Shown: positions 33,027-43,240 of the stretch, piece by piece | Numbering within the stretch: position 1 is the stretch's first letter | Layout of the letters: each line of letters starts with the position of its first letter | NCBI RefSeq assembly: GCF_003751845.1 | Contig: NZ_RJKQ01000001.1 | Location: 434,001-498,000 of the forward strand | Reading direction: 5' to 3' | DNA length: 64,000 nucleotides | Origin: Enterobacter sp. BIGb0383 | GTDB taxonomy: Bacteria > Pseudomonadota > Gammaproteobacteria > Enterobacterales > Enterobacteriaceae | The notes under the pieces: generated by a model | Database searches by the model: none | Told to the model about the DNA's origin: nothing | What the model saw: the letters and a program-made list of their open reading frames with translations, nothing else | Position numbers and translations under genes: made by a program

Positions 33027-34336
33027 CACACACCTCGCTGCCAGGGAAAGGCCAGCGCGACGCGGGCGAGGGTTTCCACCGCCAGGGCCATAACCTGTTC
33101 ATCGAAATCAAACTTCTCGTTGTGATGACCGGCGCTCAGTTCGGTGCCGAACACCATATAGGATGCCTGGCCCTGGCGCTCCTGAACCCGCGCCATCATC
33201 AGCGTGGCATCTTCTGAACCGGCAGGCGCGGCAATCCTGTCGATGGCATGCTGCACGCCGGGGACCTGGCTTGCCTGTTGGCGGAGGTAGTCAACCCAGG
33301 CCGGAGACAGTGAGCTGGAGGTGGCCGCGCCCATCAGACGGATATCAACCTCCGCGCCGTACATGGCGGCGGCACCGGCGATGACCTGCTGTGCGCGCTC
33401 GAAGACATAGCTGTTGATCGCTTCGCTTTCGCCCCGGGTTTCTACCTTCAGTAGTGCGCCGGAGGGCACCACGTTACGTCCGGTTCCGGCCTGCATGACG
33501 CCGACGTTAACCCGCGATGCGCCCGCGCTGTGCGGTGCGATACTGTGCAGGCCAATCGCCGCCTGTGCCGCCGCCAGCAGGGCATTGCGTCCTTCTTCCG
33601 GTTTACCGCCCGCGTGGGCCGCAACGCCGGTAAAGTGGACGTCGAACTTGGTGGTGGCCATAAAGTTATCGCTGCCGCAGATCACGGTGCCGGTGGGCAC
33701 GCCGACGCCGATATGGATCGCGGTAAAATAGTCCACGTCATCCAGCGCCCCGGCGGCGACCATCGCTCTGGCCCCGCGGGTGCCTTCTTCCGCCGGCTGG
33801 AAAATCAGCTTAATCACGCCGTGAAGTTCGGATTCATGCGCCTTCAGTATCTGCGCAACCCCCAGCCCGATAGCCGTATGCGCATCGTGACCGCAGGCGT
33901 GCATCATCCCTGCGTTGCAGGAGGCAAAGCCCTCCCGGAACGGACGGTGGGAGCCATCGAGCTGTTCATTGAGGTCCAGCGCGTCCATATCCACGCGAAA
34001 ACCGAGCGTCGGCCCGGGACGGCCGGTGTCCAGCGTGGCGACAATACCGGTAAAACCGCCTTCAAAGGCCGGAAGCCATTTTTCAATCGCGCCCTGCTGC
34101 CGCGCCCGTTCGTACTCTTTCGCCAGCGTCGCGCTGTCGGGCAGCCCCATTCGACTCTCGGCATCCACCACGTCCCGGCCCATCGCCAGCTGATAGCCCA
34201 TATTATGTAGCGCCTCGGCGACGCGGGTCGCGGTGCGGAACTCGACCCAGCCGGATTCGGCATAAAGGTGCAGGTCGCGACGCCATTCGATCAGCTGCGG
34301 GGTGAGGGTTTTGATCTGTTCAGCAAGTAACGGCAT
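33026..34336 (-). CDS. abgA: AbgA, p-aminobenzoyl-glutamate hydrolase subunit A
   Basis: 436 residues, equal to E. coli AbgA. It is an M20 peptidase with the metal motifs [13 protein letters not shown] and [14 protein letters not shown]. It pairs with AbgB. ATG 34336 is preceded by AGGAAAGG and gives the family length; an ATG five codons upstream lacks that spacing. It is the first gene of the abgABT operon and divergent from its regulator abgR. Confidence 0.95.
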   Translation of the reverse strand: MPLLAEQIKTLTPQLIEWRRDLHLYAESGWVEFRTATRVAEALHNMGYQLAMGRDVVDAESRMGLPDSATLAKEYERARQQGAIEKWLPAFEGGFTGIVATLDTGRPGPTLGFRVDMDALDLNEQLDGSHRPFREGFASCNAGMMHACGHDAHTAIGLGVAQILKAHESELHGVIKLIFQPAEEGTRGARAMVAAGALDDVDYFTAIHIGVGVPTGTVICGSDNFMATTKFDVHFTGVAAHAGGKPEEGRNALLAAAQAAIGLHSIAPHSAGASRVNVGVMQAGTGRNVVPSGALLKVETRGESEAINSYVFERAQQVIAGAAAMYGAEVDIRLMGAATSSSLSPAWVDYLRQQASQVPGVQHAIDRIAAPAGSEDATLMMARVQERQGQASYMVFGTELSAGHHNEKFDFDEQVMALAVETLARVALAFPWQRGV

Positions 34337-34512
34337 AACCTTTCCTGTCATCAGTAGAAATTGTGAATCGGCTCATGTTGTGATAAAAAATACTTATCAC
34401 CCGCATCAATGTGTCATTTTTTAACCGCCGACTGATTACCCTCGCATATCCATTTGCATTAAAGTAGATGCCAGTTTCTTTGGTCTGATAAACAATGGTT
34501 ATCGGAGATGGC

Positions 34513-35427
34513 ATGTCTTTTCAGGTGAAATTTCATCAGCTACGCGCCTTTGTCGAGGTGGCACGCCAGGGGAGTATCCGCGGCGCGAGCCGGGTGCTGA
34601 ATTTGTCGCAGCCAGCATTGACCCGTTCGATTAAGGAGCTGGAAGAGGGCGTTGCCGCCCAGCTGTTTATTCGTCGCAGTAAAGGGGTGGCGTTGACCGA
34701 GTGCGGGGAGAGTTTTTACCAGCACGCGACCCTGATCCTCAAAGAGCTGCGCGCAGCGCAGGATGACATTCTTCAGCGTCATGGCCAGCTGGCAGGAAAG
34801 ATCAACATCGGTCTGGGGGCCAGCATCGCGCGAACCCTGATGCCGCCGGTGATTTCTCGCTTTCATCTGCAGCACCCGCAGGTGAAGGTGCGCATAATGG
34901 AAGGGCAGCTGCTGTCGATGATCAATCAATTACGTCAGGGAGAACTTGATTTTACGATTAATACGTATTATCAAGGACCTTACGATCATGAGTTTAGCTT
35001 TGAGAAATTACTCGAGAAACCGTTTGCGGTATTTTGTCGGGAAGGTCATCCGGCCATTGGTGCAAAATCAATCAGTGAGTTACTGGATTATAACTGGACG
35101 ATGCCCACGCCACGGGGTAGCTATTATAAACAGCTCGAAGAGTTATTTAATCATCGTGCGCAAAAACCCAATGTTGGCGTGGTCTGTGAGACATTCTCTG
35201 CCTGTATCAGCCTGGTCGGACAGAGCGATTTTCTGAGCATCCTGCCGCAGGAGTTAGGCTGCGACCCGCTTCTGTCAAGGCCTCTGGCGATGATCCCCGT
35301 TGTAGATAACTTGCCAAAAGCAACCTACTATCTCATCCAGCGTCGTGATTCCCGGCAGACGCCGCTTACCGAGTCATTAATTAATCAATTCCGTCGGCAG
35401 TGCCGACAGATATATTCTTGTCAATAA
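34513..35427 (+). CDS. abgR: AbgR, LysR-type regulator of abgABT
   Basis: 304 residues. The N-terminal LysR helix-turn-helix is ARQGSIRGASRVLNLSQPAL, followed by the coiled linker and a periplasmic-binding-type effector domain. In E. coli it activates the divergent abgABT operon, probably in response to the aminobenzoyl substrate. The start ATG at 34513 (MSFQVKFHQLRA) has GGAGATGGC just upstream; the frame continues six codons further. Confidence 0.94.
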   Translation: MSFQVKFHQLRAFVEVARQGSIRGASRVLNLSQPALTRSIKELEEGVAAQLFIRRSKGVALTECGESFYQHATLILKELRAAQDDILQRHGQLAGKINIGLGASIARTLMPPVISRFHLQHPQVKVRIMEGQLLSMINQLRQGELDFTINTYYQGPYDHEFSFEKLLEKPFAVFCREGHPAIGAKSISELLDYNWTMPTPRGSYYKQLEELFNHRAQKPNVGVVCETFSACISLVGQSDFLSILPQELGCDPLLSRPLAMIPVVDNLPKATYYLIQRRDSRQTPLTESLINQFRRQCRQIYSCQ

Positions 35428-35801
35428 ACACCTGTATTTCACGTGGATAAAAACCAGGGCCTGTCGACATCGTCAGGCCCTGCGAATATCACACAGCGAT
35501 ATATCCGTATACATCTTCCCTGCATTGTTGTCCGTGTTGCAGGTAGATACAGTTATAGCAACGAATACATTTCTTGCCAGCTTTCGGAGTGATTGATTTC
35601 ACGAAATCTTAACGAAAACTGGAAATATTACTGGCAGTTAATTTAAGTTAAGTGATAGTTAATTTTGATATATTAGCTCGACTAAATTATTTAGTGCATG
35701 AATATTTCTTGCGCGAACCATCGTCCGGGGGATAAAACGCGTTGAGGCGGACTGAGGGTCTGGCTTATAGTAGCTCGTCTGTTGTAGCGGGAGGAGCGAC
35801 C
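35428..35801. other. Intergenic region abgR-smrA with a perfect 9-bp dyad
   Basis: About 370 bases, AT-rich in the middle, with no coding signal. CAGGGCCTG at 35455-35463 is mirrored by CAGGCCCTG at 35474-35482. This looks like an abgR terminator stem but lacks a T tract on either side, so it may be Rho-assisted or only a processed 3' end. The smrA promoter must lie in the second half. Confidence 0.5.
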
Positions 35802-36365
35802 ATGAACCCTGATGACAAATCCCTGTTTCTTGACGCCATGGAAGATGTCCAGCCCCTGAAATGCTGTAGTGATACGCTCTGGCAGCCGAACCGCACCGTC
35901 CGTGCGCCGAAGCGGCTGGATCAGCTGCAGCTTGATAACTTTCTCACCACCGGTTTTCTCGACGTTTTGCCTCTCGATAGCCTCCTGGAATTTAAGCGTG
36001 AAGGTCTGCAGCAGGGCGTGCTGGATAAACTGCGGCGGGGCAAGTACGGGCAGCAAGTCTCGCTGAATTTGCGCGGCCAGCCCGTAGAGCAGTGTCGCCA
36101 GCAGCTGTTTGCTTTTATCCGTAGGGCTGCTGAAGAGGGCGCGCGTAACCTGCTAATTGTCCACGGCAAAGGGCGGGACCTGCAGTCTCATGCCAATATT
36201 GTTCGCAGCTATCTGGCACGCTGGCTGGTGGAGTTTGAAGAGGTGCAGGCCTTCTGTCCGGCGCTGCCGCACGACGGCGGCACCGGAGCCTGTTATGTGA
36301 CGCTGCGTAAATCGGCGCAGGCGAAGCTCGATAACTGGGAACGCCATGCCAAGCGCAGCCGCTGA
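35802..36365 (+). CDS. smrA: SmrA (YdaL), Smr-domain protein
   Basis: 187 residues, E. coli length. The C-terminal Smr (MutS2-related) domain shows SLNLRGQPVEQC and the signature LLIVHGKGRDLQSHANIVRS. E. coli SmrA has DNA-nicking activity, and related Smr proteins rescue collided ribosomes by mRNA cleavage. The start ATG at 35802 follows GGGAGGAGCG; the frame extends 20 codons upstream. It ends only four bases from the convergent ROK gene. Confidence 0.93.
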   Translation: MNPDDKSLFLDAMEDVQPLKCCSDTLWQPNRTVRAPKRLDQLQLDNFLTTGFLDVLPLDSLLEFKREGLQQGVLDKLRRGKYGQQVSLNLRGQPVEQCRQQLFAFIRRAAEEGARNLLIVHGKGRDLQSHANIVRSYLARWLVEFEEVQAFCPALPHDGGTGACYVTLRKSAQAKLDNWERHAKRSR

Positions 36366-36369
36366 AGGC

Positions 36370-37317
36370 TTAATTCATTACGGGCGTTAATCGATCGTCG
36401 ATAGCGGGCGATCCAGCCCTGAGCGCCAGCCAGGCGGCACCGCGCATCCCGCTGCTGTCGCCGTGAACCGCGGTCAGCACGGGAGTCATAAAGCTATCCG
36501 TAAAGACCAGCGGGGCGATTTCGTCGTCGATTCCGTCCAGCAGCAGCGGCTCGTTCGACAAACCGCCGCCAATGACAATGACGTGCGGGTCAATGATATT
36601 GACGATGGTCGCCAGCAGGCGCGCCAGCTGATTGCGAAAATTCGCCACCTGCAGCAGCGCCTGGGGCTCACCCTGTTTTGCCAGGGCGATGATCTCCGGT
36701 GCCGTATGCGCGGTTTTGCAGCGTTCAAGATAGCGTTTAGCCAGCCCGGTGCCGGAGACAAAGGATTCGGTACAGTTTTGTTTGCCGCAGTAGCAGGTGA
36801 CCGGCGGGCCGTCCGTCTCCGGCGTGTAGCCCGGCAGGGTGATATGGCCGCATTCGGCGGCGTTGCCCCATGCGCCGGAAAATAGCCGCTGGCCGATAGC
36901 GATCCCGCCGCCGCACCCGGTCCCGAGCGTCAGGCCGAAAACCACCTCTTTGCCACGTCCTGCGCCGTCACAGGCTTCAGAAAGGGCAAAACAGGCGGCG
37001 TCGTTTTCAATCATTACCGGCTGACCCAGGCGCGTACGCAGGTCCGACTGTAGATCTTCGCCGTTGAGTACCAGAATATTGGAATTCTTTATTTTTCCGC
37101 TGATCGGGGAAATTCCGCCGGGAAGCGCGATGCCGATAGCGAGAGGTTCCTGTACGGTACTTTTGATCTCCTGAATAAACAGCAGCAGATCGTGCAGAAA
37201 ATCGCCGTAGCTATTTTTCACCGTATCACGACGAAAGCGGCCATACTCGCGGCCGGTGTTATCAATAATTACCGCGGCTATTTTAGTGCCGCCAATATCC
37301 AGTCCCAGAGAGTACAT
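36370..37317 (-). CDS. ROK-family sugar kinase (fructokinase/mannokinase-like)
   Basis: 315 residues. N-terminal phosphate-binding loop LGLDIGGTKIAAVII, a second ATP motif GLTLGTGCGGGIAIG, and the ROK zinc motif CYCGKQNCTE within a context GHITLPGYTPETDGPP that is characteristic of Mak-type fructokinases. It would phosphorylate a free hexose. Its position as the last gene of the PTS/alpha-mannosidase cluster suggests that it phosphorylates the sugar released by the mannosidase, most likely mannose (inference). No DNA-binding domain is present, so it is not a ROK repressor. Confidence 0.9.
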   Translation of the reverse strand: MYSLGLDIGGTKIAAVIIDNTGREYGRFRRDTVKNSYGDFLHDLLLFIQEIKSTVQEPLAIGIALPGGISPISGKIKNSNILVLNGEDLQSDLRTRLGQPVMIENDAACFALSEACDGAGRGKEVVFGLTLGTGCGGGIAIGQRLFSGAWGNAAECGHITLPGYTPETDGPPVTCYCGKQNCTESFVSGTGLAKRYLERCKTAHTAPEIIALAKQGEPQALLQVANFRNQLARLLATIVNIIDPHVIVIGGGLSNEPLLLDGIDDEIAPLVFTDSFMTPVLTAVHGDSSGMRGAAWLALRAGSPAIDDRLTPVMN

Positions 37318-37410
37318 TATTTATCCCATTAGTGAGTTCTACGCCCTGTAACGGGCAAAGCAATAGCGCTGTACCCGATAAACAGAGCGCAGATCAGCGA
37401 GCGTTATAGA

Positions 37411-38592
37411 TTAGAAGTGATATTTAAAGCGAACGCGTGCGCCGTAGCGATCTTTATCGTCCTGCTGGCTATTATCCATGGCCAGGCGGGACCAGTAGGC
37501 ACCCAGATAAATATCGAAGTTATCCATTTCCATAATGTTACGAATACGGTATGAGGTATGCACGGTGTGGATATCATATTTACCGAGGATCACGCCATCC
37601 ATATTATCAATATCGGTATTGCTGAAATTAAAGGCCTGTACATCGTTTTTGGCGTAAATATAGCCCAGCTCGATATCGTTCCACAGGGCGTTAGCCCCGG
37701 CGCTAAAGTCTTTCTCGTCGGTGGCATCCAGATACGCGGTGCTCATATTGAGAACCACGCCGTTATCCGGGTTATTTTTTTGCCCGTTCCAGGTCAGGGT
37801 CGCGCCATAGCCGGTGCGCTCAGACTGGTCGTGGAATACGCCGTTAGCGTCGGTATAGCCGTAGGCGTTGCTCACCACGTTGGTTTCCATCGCGATGGCG
37901 GCGGTAACATCATCGCTGATGTTGTACGCGATAACCGGGCGCAGATAGACCACGTTCTTTTTATTTTCCAGGGTGTTGCCGTGGAACTCGCTATCCTGGA
38001 ACAGTTTCGTGCCGTTGCTGGCGAAAGTGTTCAGCTCAAAATAGAAAGGGCCGCTGATTTTACTGAACTGAACCGCGCCTCCGGCGCTGCTGCGTCCGCG
38101 GGCCTCTTTCATCATATAGATATAGCCGAAGCCGTCGTCGTACAGATTGTTGGCCGTATTGCCGGAATACTCGATCAGCGTATCCTGGTTAAGCGGGAAC
38201 ATATCATAGGCTTCATAGCGGCCGACTTTGATCTTCCAGTCTTTTTCCTGGCCAAAGAAGAAGGCCGCGTCATCCAGATTCATATCACCGGAGAGATCCG
38301 CCAGCGGCTGTACGCTAAAGCCGGCAAACTGATTATTTGTCGTGGTCCGGTAGCCATCGAGCCCAATCAGAATACGACCATTGACGTCCCAGCGCTCGCT
38401 GTCGCCCGCATTCCAGTCTTTTCCGCTGTTGGTCCGCAGAGAGGTGAGCTGCCCGGTTTTGCTGGCGGCATCGACGTTAAATTCAACGTCGCCGTACAGT
38501 TTCAGGCTACCCTGGGGCGTATCGAAGTTGATACCGGCGATAGCCGGGGTGGACAGGGCAAATAATGCACAGAGGAATTTGCTATATTTCAT
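37411..38592 (-). CDS. Outer-membrane porin of the mannoside cluster
   Basis: 393 residues. It has a signal peptide (KYSKFLCALFALSTPAIA) with cleavage before GINFD, then alternating amphipathic beta-strands rich in aromatic and acidic residues. It ends in a C-terminal phenylalanine (RVRFKYHF), the BAM-recognised outer-membrane signature. The closest type I recall is the carbohydrate-specific porins, but the exact family is not certain. Its start at 38592 follows an AAGGAGTTAAGG ribosome site. It lies between the PRD regulator and the ROK kinase and would let a glycoside too large for general porins into the periplasm. Confidence 0.75.
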   Translation of the reverse strand: MKYSKFLCALFALSTPAIAGINFDTPQGSLKLYGDVEFNVDAASKTGQLTSLRTNSGKDWNAGDSERWDVNGRILIGLDGYRTTTNNQFAGFSVQPLADLSGDMNLDDAAFFFGQEKDWKIKVGRYEAYDMFPLNQDTLIEYSGNTANNLYDDGFGYIYMMKEARGRSSAGGAVQFSKISGPFYFELNTFASNGTKLFQDSEFHGNTLENKKNVVYLRPVIAYNISDDVTAAIAMETNVVSNAYGYTDANGVFHDQSERTGYGATLTWNGQKNNPDNGVVLNMSTAYLDATDEKDFSAGANALWNDIELGYIYAKNDVQAFNFSNTDIDNMDGVILGKYDIHTVHTSYRIRNIMEMDNFDIYLGAYWSRLAMDNSQQDDKDRYGARVRFKYHF

Positions 38593-38654
38593 CCTTAACT
38601 CCTTGATTCTTTCTGTAGGGTTTCTGTTATTTTTTATTGGGTACGGCATTTGCT

Positions 38655-40565
38655 TTATACGAAGTATCTCTCCGACTGTGATATAAAATCGTTAAAGTCC
38701 TGGCACTGGCTTAATTTATCGATGATGTCATCATCAAGAATATTGGTCAGGTAATCGTAAATATGCATGCTGTCGACAAAAGCATCTTCGCTAATGGCCA
38801 GCATAAAAATCAGCCTGACCGTTTTACCCGGATCCCACTCGATACCCTCTGGGAATACCGCAACGGTAACCTGCGTCCGTAAAGCAACAAGCCCCATCGG
38901 GTGCGGAATCGCTATTTTTTCGTCGAGCAGGGTTGAGGCGTGAGCTTCCCGTTCCAGTACCGACGGTAAATAACTGGCATCCACTTTACCGGTGAGTTGC
39001 AGATGGGCGGAAAGGGCGTTGATCAGCGACTCTTTATTATGTTCGCTGCGGTCGAAAATAAAGAAGTGAGCGGCCGAAAAGTAGTTAGTCATACTATCCG
39101 GCGGCGTCTGTTCCTGGGTCAGCAGGTACTTCAGGTTTTCCAGCTGGGATCGCTCCGGCAGCGGCGGGAGGTGGATCACCTTCTTATTTTTTTCGGCCAG
39201 GCTAACCAGGGCGATAACCAGATCGTCCTCTATCGTCGGCAGCAGGCTGTATTGTTCAACGGAAATACAGTCTGTTATCACCACGTTTGGATACATGCGG
39301 ATAATTTTCTGGCTAACGAGTCGGGCGGAGGCAATGCTCTGATCGCTGACAACCAGCACCCGAAGGCGCGTATTCTGATCCTGATAGTGCGTCTCTTCGA
39401 GCACCGCACCGATATGCATCACCAGATAACCGATCTCATCATCGCTGATTTTGCCGACAAAAAAGTGCTCCATCTCGCTGAACGCTGAGAGGGTCATTTC
39501 ATACATCAGCGGGTAGTGGCGCTTAATCTGCGCCAGCAGAGGGTTAATAATGGTAATCCCGTTATTCACCCGTACCCGCATCGCCCGGATATGGTTTAAC
39601 AAATTTTTGCGCGACTGTTCATCGTAATTAACGTCGCAGAACCACACGGAGCTGACATAGCTGAGGAAGTGATTCATCACCGCGTGTTCGGCGTCGCAGA
39701 CGCTCTCTGCGCCTGGCGCATCTGAACGCGTGGAGCAGAAGGCGGAGAGCGTCATCGCCATATAGTCGATTTCGCTTTGCGGGATATGCAATACCGTGCC
39801 AGGCAAAAGCTCTTCAAGAATGGCCCCGGCGACGGTTTTCCACAGCGGATCCACGTCGGTAAATTCAAAATCAAGCAGCCAGCACTCGCGCAAAATTCGT
39901 TCGATGCTGATACCACAGGCGAGGGTGAAAAAACGCAGATTGACGTCGCTGAACTGCAGATGATTGTCCACCAGATGGTGGCTCAGAGTGCATTTGACGT
40001 CGGCCATTTTACGGGTCGGGCCAAACAGCTCGCTGTAATCCGTTTCGGTTTCCCTGGTGCTGAGCAAATGATCATAGATACAGCGGCGGAAGGCGAGCTC
40101 ATCTCCCGTGAGCTTAAAACTGTCGTTGCCTTCCGATTCCACATTAATCTGGTAGAGCCAGAAATGGCGCTTAAGCAGCGAAATGTCGTTGCGCAGGCTG
40201 TAGATGCTGATAAACCAGTGCGCCTCAAGCTCCTCCAGCGAGACATGACCCTGCTGACGTAGCAGCAGGGTCAGCAGCGCGTTCCGCCGTTCTGCAGCGG
40301 AACGCGTCTCTTTCCAGGGCTTTTCCGACTGTTCAAGCAGGGCGGAATAGCGGGCATCATCAAGAATGTCGATGCCAAACCCGCTTTTCCGGTCGTAAAC
40401 AAGACTGCTACCGTGCTGGCCCATCATATCGCCCAGCTCTTTAAGATCGCTTCTGATGGTGCGCGTAGAGACATTCATCTCTTTTGCCAGAGCGGCCTGC
40501 GTCACCGGTCCCTGGGCGATCTGGATGAAAATATCCCTCATCCTTTTAGTGGTAAACAGTCTCAT
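38655..40565 (-). CDS. PRD-containing transcriptional activator (MtlR/LicR type) with EIIA domain
   Basis: 636 residues. Order: N-terminal HTH (QAALAKEMNVSTRTIRSDL, ~22-40), a second HTH-like region (~95-140), two PRD domains (~175-400; PRD2 includes IGYLVMHIGAVLEE), a IIB-like domain (~405-490) and a C-terminal fructose-type EIIA with phosphorylatable His555 in IAIPHPMG. The IIB-like domain reads VLVVSDQSIASARL, without the usual phospho-cysteine. It likely activates this operon according to PTS phosphorylation state. It overlaps no neighbour and lies 9 bases from the mannosidase gene. Confidence 0.88.
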   Translation of the reverse strand: MRLFTTKRMRDIFIQIAQGPVTQAALAKEMNVSTRTIRSDLKELGDMMGQHGSSLVYDRKSGFGIDILDDARYSALLEQSEKPWKETRSAAERRNALLTLLLRQQGHVSLEELEAHWFISIYSLRNDISLLKRHFWLYQINVESEGNDSFKLTGDELAFRRCIYDHLLSTRETETDYSELFGPTRKMADVKCTLSHHLVDNHLQFSDVNLRFFTLACGISIERILRECWLLDFEFTDVDPLWKTVAGAILEELLPGTVLHIPQSEIDYMAMTLSAFCSTRSDAPGAESVCDAEHAVMNHFLSYVSSVWFCDVNYDEQSRKNLLNHIRAMRVRVNNGITIINPLLAQIKRHYPLMYEMTLSAFSEMEHFFVGKISDDEIGYLVMHIGAVLEETHYQDQNTRLRVLVVSDQSIASARLVSQKIIRMYPNVVITDCISVEQYSLLPTIEDDLVIALVSLAEKNKKVIHLPPLPERSQLENLKYLLTQEQTPPDSMTNYFSAAHFFIFDRSEHNKESLINALSAHLQLTGKVDASYLPSVLEREAHASTLLDEKIAIPHPMGLVALRTQVTVAVFPEGIEWDPGKTVRLIFMLAISEDAFVDSMHIYDYLTNILDDDIIDKLSQCQDFNDFISQSERYFV

Positions 40566-40574
40566 TTTTTCCCT

Positions 40575-43208
40575 TTAATCCATTTCAACATACAGAGTCT
40601 GAACATCGCCAGGCTGCAGCAGCTGGCGATCCGGCATCGACGTATGTTCGTCGAGCATGACCGGACGGGCGTCGCTCAGTGCGGGCAGCGCGACGGTGCT
40701 GGCGAGGTTCGGGTTGTAGAATCTTATGATATATCCTGTATCACGCTCCGCACATTTTACCGTACTGACCAGCGCATCGCTGGCCGTGGCCGGTAGCGTC
40801 AGCAGACTAAAGGTTTCGGGATAGTCGCGGACTTCATCACTGAGGCAGAAACGCAGACGCCCGTTAAGGAAGTCGCTATCCTGGTACACCGGGAAGGTGG
40901 TCAGCAGCGTCTTCGAGACGCGGGCGTGCTGAGCGTCGTCAAAACGGCCTCTGTAGATACGCCAGCTAAAGGCAAAGGAGAGCGGCCCCAGGATCTGCGC
41001 ATCCGGGGTGGCGACCACCGACTCGCCGGAGGCGCGGCCCGGACGGTAGAGCAGGTCCGTTTTGCCCATATGGCTGAAGGAGCGGAACAGCGTCACGGCG
41101 ACCGTATCAAAGTTATCGCCGACGATTTCGTATTCACGCACGCCGTTGGTATGGAAGGTAAACCCGTGGCGGTCGTCATGGAGATTGACGTAGCTCTGCA
41201 TCGGTTCAATGGCGATGGGTTTCTCATGCCACTGCTCTGCTTCCCATACCTGCAGGGACTCTTTCAGCTCTACCGGACGCGTGATGGCGCCAAACAGCTG
41301 ATCCGCGCAGGAGACGCTGGCCATAATATCGGTGGCGAAGCGGACGCACAGACGGTGGCTTAAGACCTGATTGTCGACATCGACGGTAAAGCGAATCAGC
41401 TCATCGTCCTGCAACGTCACGGTTGCTGACAGGGGCATTTTACGGTCGGCGATGCCGCTCGCGCGGTCATTAAGATCCGCCGGAACGCTCAGCACATAGT
41501 CCAGGGTCAGAGACTGACGCAGGCCGTCCACGTTGCGACGGGCGCTGACCAGACTGTTTTCGGCGCTGATATGCATATCCTGACGCGGCGGGGAGTAGTT
41601 ATAGGAGTCTCCGTCGTCGCCGTTTTCCACAAATTCCATCTGGCGCGTATAGCGCTTGCCGCTGGCTTTATGGGTGATGGCGAGCAGTCCACTGGACTCG
41701 ACCTCAATCCGGTAAACGGCGTTTTCGATGGTCTGCTCGTTATCGGTTTTTGTGACCGCTGCACCGTCGGCGGAGAAGTCCAGGTGCCAGCGGGTATAGC
41801 CGAGGGCGGGCAGGGTATCGCTGGCGACCACCAGACGGGTGCGATACACCTTCTCCGGGCGATGCCAGGGCTTGCCGGGGTTCAGGCGAATGCTCTGATT
41901 CAGAACATAGTCGGTCAGATCTTCCTGTTCCTCAATCACATAGGGCAGCGCATTACCGGCCGCGTCGCGCAGGGTAAAGGGAATGCCGGGCAGCCAGGCT
42001 TCAAAGCGGATCTGCTGCGCCGTCGGGTACGGCAGCGGGTTAAAGGCCGTAAAGGTATAGTCATGCTCGCGCGGGATACGCATGCTGATTTTCCGCGTAT
42101 GCAGCTCAAGCAGATTAAGGGCCAGATCCCGGGCCTGCTTATAGCGGAAGAAGATATCCTGGTTGGTGTCATCGCTATTGCAGCCGCCGATGCTGTCGTG
42201 GGCGGCGTTGTAGAACATGAGTTTCCAGATATCGGCAATAATCTGCGCCGGATAGGCCTCGCCCAGTCCGCGGCTGACGGCCAGCACCGGTTCGAGGGTA
42301 TTGACCAGCAGCGCCTCAATTTCATTATTCAGCAGCTTAAGATCCGCCCGGCAGGAGAAGATCGTTTTGTGTACGCGGGAGTGTTTCCCTTCGGTCAGTT
42401 CGCCCTTCAGCACGCGGGCGTCTGCGGCGGCTTCTTCTTCTACGGCCTGCACAAATTCCAGCGGGCTGCTGATTTGGTAGTGCCGTTGGTCATCGCATTT
42501 ATTAAAGGCGTTCACCAGCGACGGCAGATTCTCGCGGATCGGGGCCTGATCGAATCCGTGCGGGTAGAGCAGGTTAGTGCGCGCGCTGCGTGATTCAATC
42601 AGCGCCATTTTGTCGTCCAGAAACGCTTTCATTGTTTCCGGGGTTTCATCAAGCAGGCCGCCGTAGTGGTAGCCCCAGGGCATCTGGACCGCGAAGACGC
42701 GATCGCCATTGTCGCCTTCCCAGAAAAATTCCGTTTCATGCAGGGTGTTATCGGAAATCCCGCGCCAGAAAAGGGCATGGTTAATGCCGAACTGTTTATA
42801 GATCTGCGGCATGTTGCCACCCTGGCCGAAGCAGTCCGGGACGTAGCCGAGACGCATGCTGTTCCCGGCGGCAGCGGCAATCTCACTGCCGTAGTACAGG
42901 TTTCTGACGACCGACTCCTGATGGATCACCAGCTGGTCGGTTTGCGTATACCAGGGGCCGGTAATAATGCGGTTTTCGGCAATCAGGCGAAACAGCGGCT
43001 CCCGGTCTTCCGGCGCCCATTCCAGGTAGCTCTCAATTAACGCGCTCTGGGCATCAAGCAGGTAGCAGGGAAACTCAGGGGTCTCCTCCAGAACGCGAAT
43101 CACATTTTTAATATGGTTAAAGAGGTAAATGCGCGATCGCGAGGAGGTGAAGTACCACTCCTGGTCCCAGTGCGTATGGGAATAAATATGTACGGTTTTC
43201 TTTGGCAT
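40575..43208 (-). CDS. GH38 alpha-mannosidase
   Basis: 877 residues, the same size as E. coli MngB and clearly in its family. The zinc/active-site N-terminus is YSHTHWDQEWYF, and the catalytic nucleophile aspartate lies in GYVPDCFGQGG. ALFWRGISDN and the C-terminal beta-domain follow. No signal peptide, so it is cytoplasmic. It would hydrolyse a PTS-imported, 6-phosphorylated alpha-mannoside to release mannose-6-phosphate or mannose. The 32-base spacing from the IIC gene implies co-transcription. The substrate could be mannosyl-glycerate or another alpha-mannoside. Confidence 0.9.
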   Translation of the reverse strand: MPKKTVHIYSHTHWDQEWYFTSSRSRIYLFNHIKNVIRVLEETPEFPCYLLDAQSALIESYLEWAPEDREPLFRLIAENRIITGPWYTQTDQLVIHQESVVRNLYYGSEIAAAAGNSMRLGYVPDCFGQGGNMPQIYKQFGINHALFWRGISDNTLHETEFFWEGDNGDRVFAVQMPWGYHYGGLLDETPETMKAFLDDKMALIESRSARTNLLYPHGFDQAPIRENLPSLVNAFNKCDDQRHYQISSPLEFVQAVEEEAAADARVLKGELTEGKHSRVHKTIFSCRADLKLLNNEIEALLVNTLEPVLAVSRGLGEAYPAQIIADIWKLMFYNAAHDSIGGCNSDDTNQDIFFRYKQARDLALNLLELHTRKISMRIPREHDYTFTAFNPLPYPTAQQIRFEAWLPGIPFTLRDAAGNALPYVIEEQEDLTDYVLNQSIRLNPGKPWHRPEKVYRTRLVVASDTLPALGYTRWHLDFSADGAAVTKTDNEQTIENAVYRIEVESSGLLAITHKASGKRYTRQMEFVENGDDGDSYNYSPPRQDMHISAENSLVSARRNVDGLRQSLTLDYVLSVPADLNDRASGIADRKMPLSATVTLQDDELIRFTVDVDNQVLSHRLCVRFATDIMASVSCADQLFGAITRPVELKESLQVWEAEQWHEKPIAIEPMQSYVNLHDDRHGFTFHTNGVREYEIVGDNFDTVAVTLFRSFSHMGKTDLLYRPGRASGESVVATPDAQILGPLSFAFSWRIYRGRFDDAQHARVSKTLLTTFPVYQDSDFLNGRLRFCLSDEVRDYPETFSLLTLPATASDALVSTVKCAERDTGYIIRFYNPNLASTVALPALSDARPVMLDEHTSMPDRQLLQPGDVQTLYVEMD

Positions 43209-43240
43209 AAAATAGGTCCCGTCTTTACAGCGTTCAGCGA

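Noticed and set aside
35455-35482. abgR 3' dyad as a CRISPR-like or integration repeat
   Set aside because: A single inverted repeat with no repetition; no CRISPR array, integrase or att-like partner was seen anywhere in the window.
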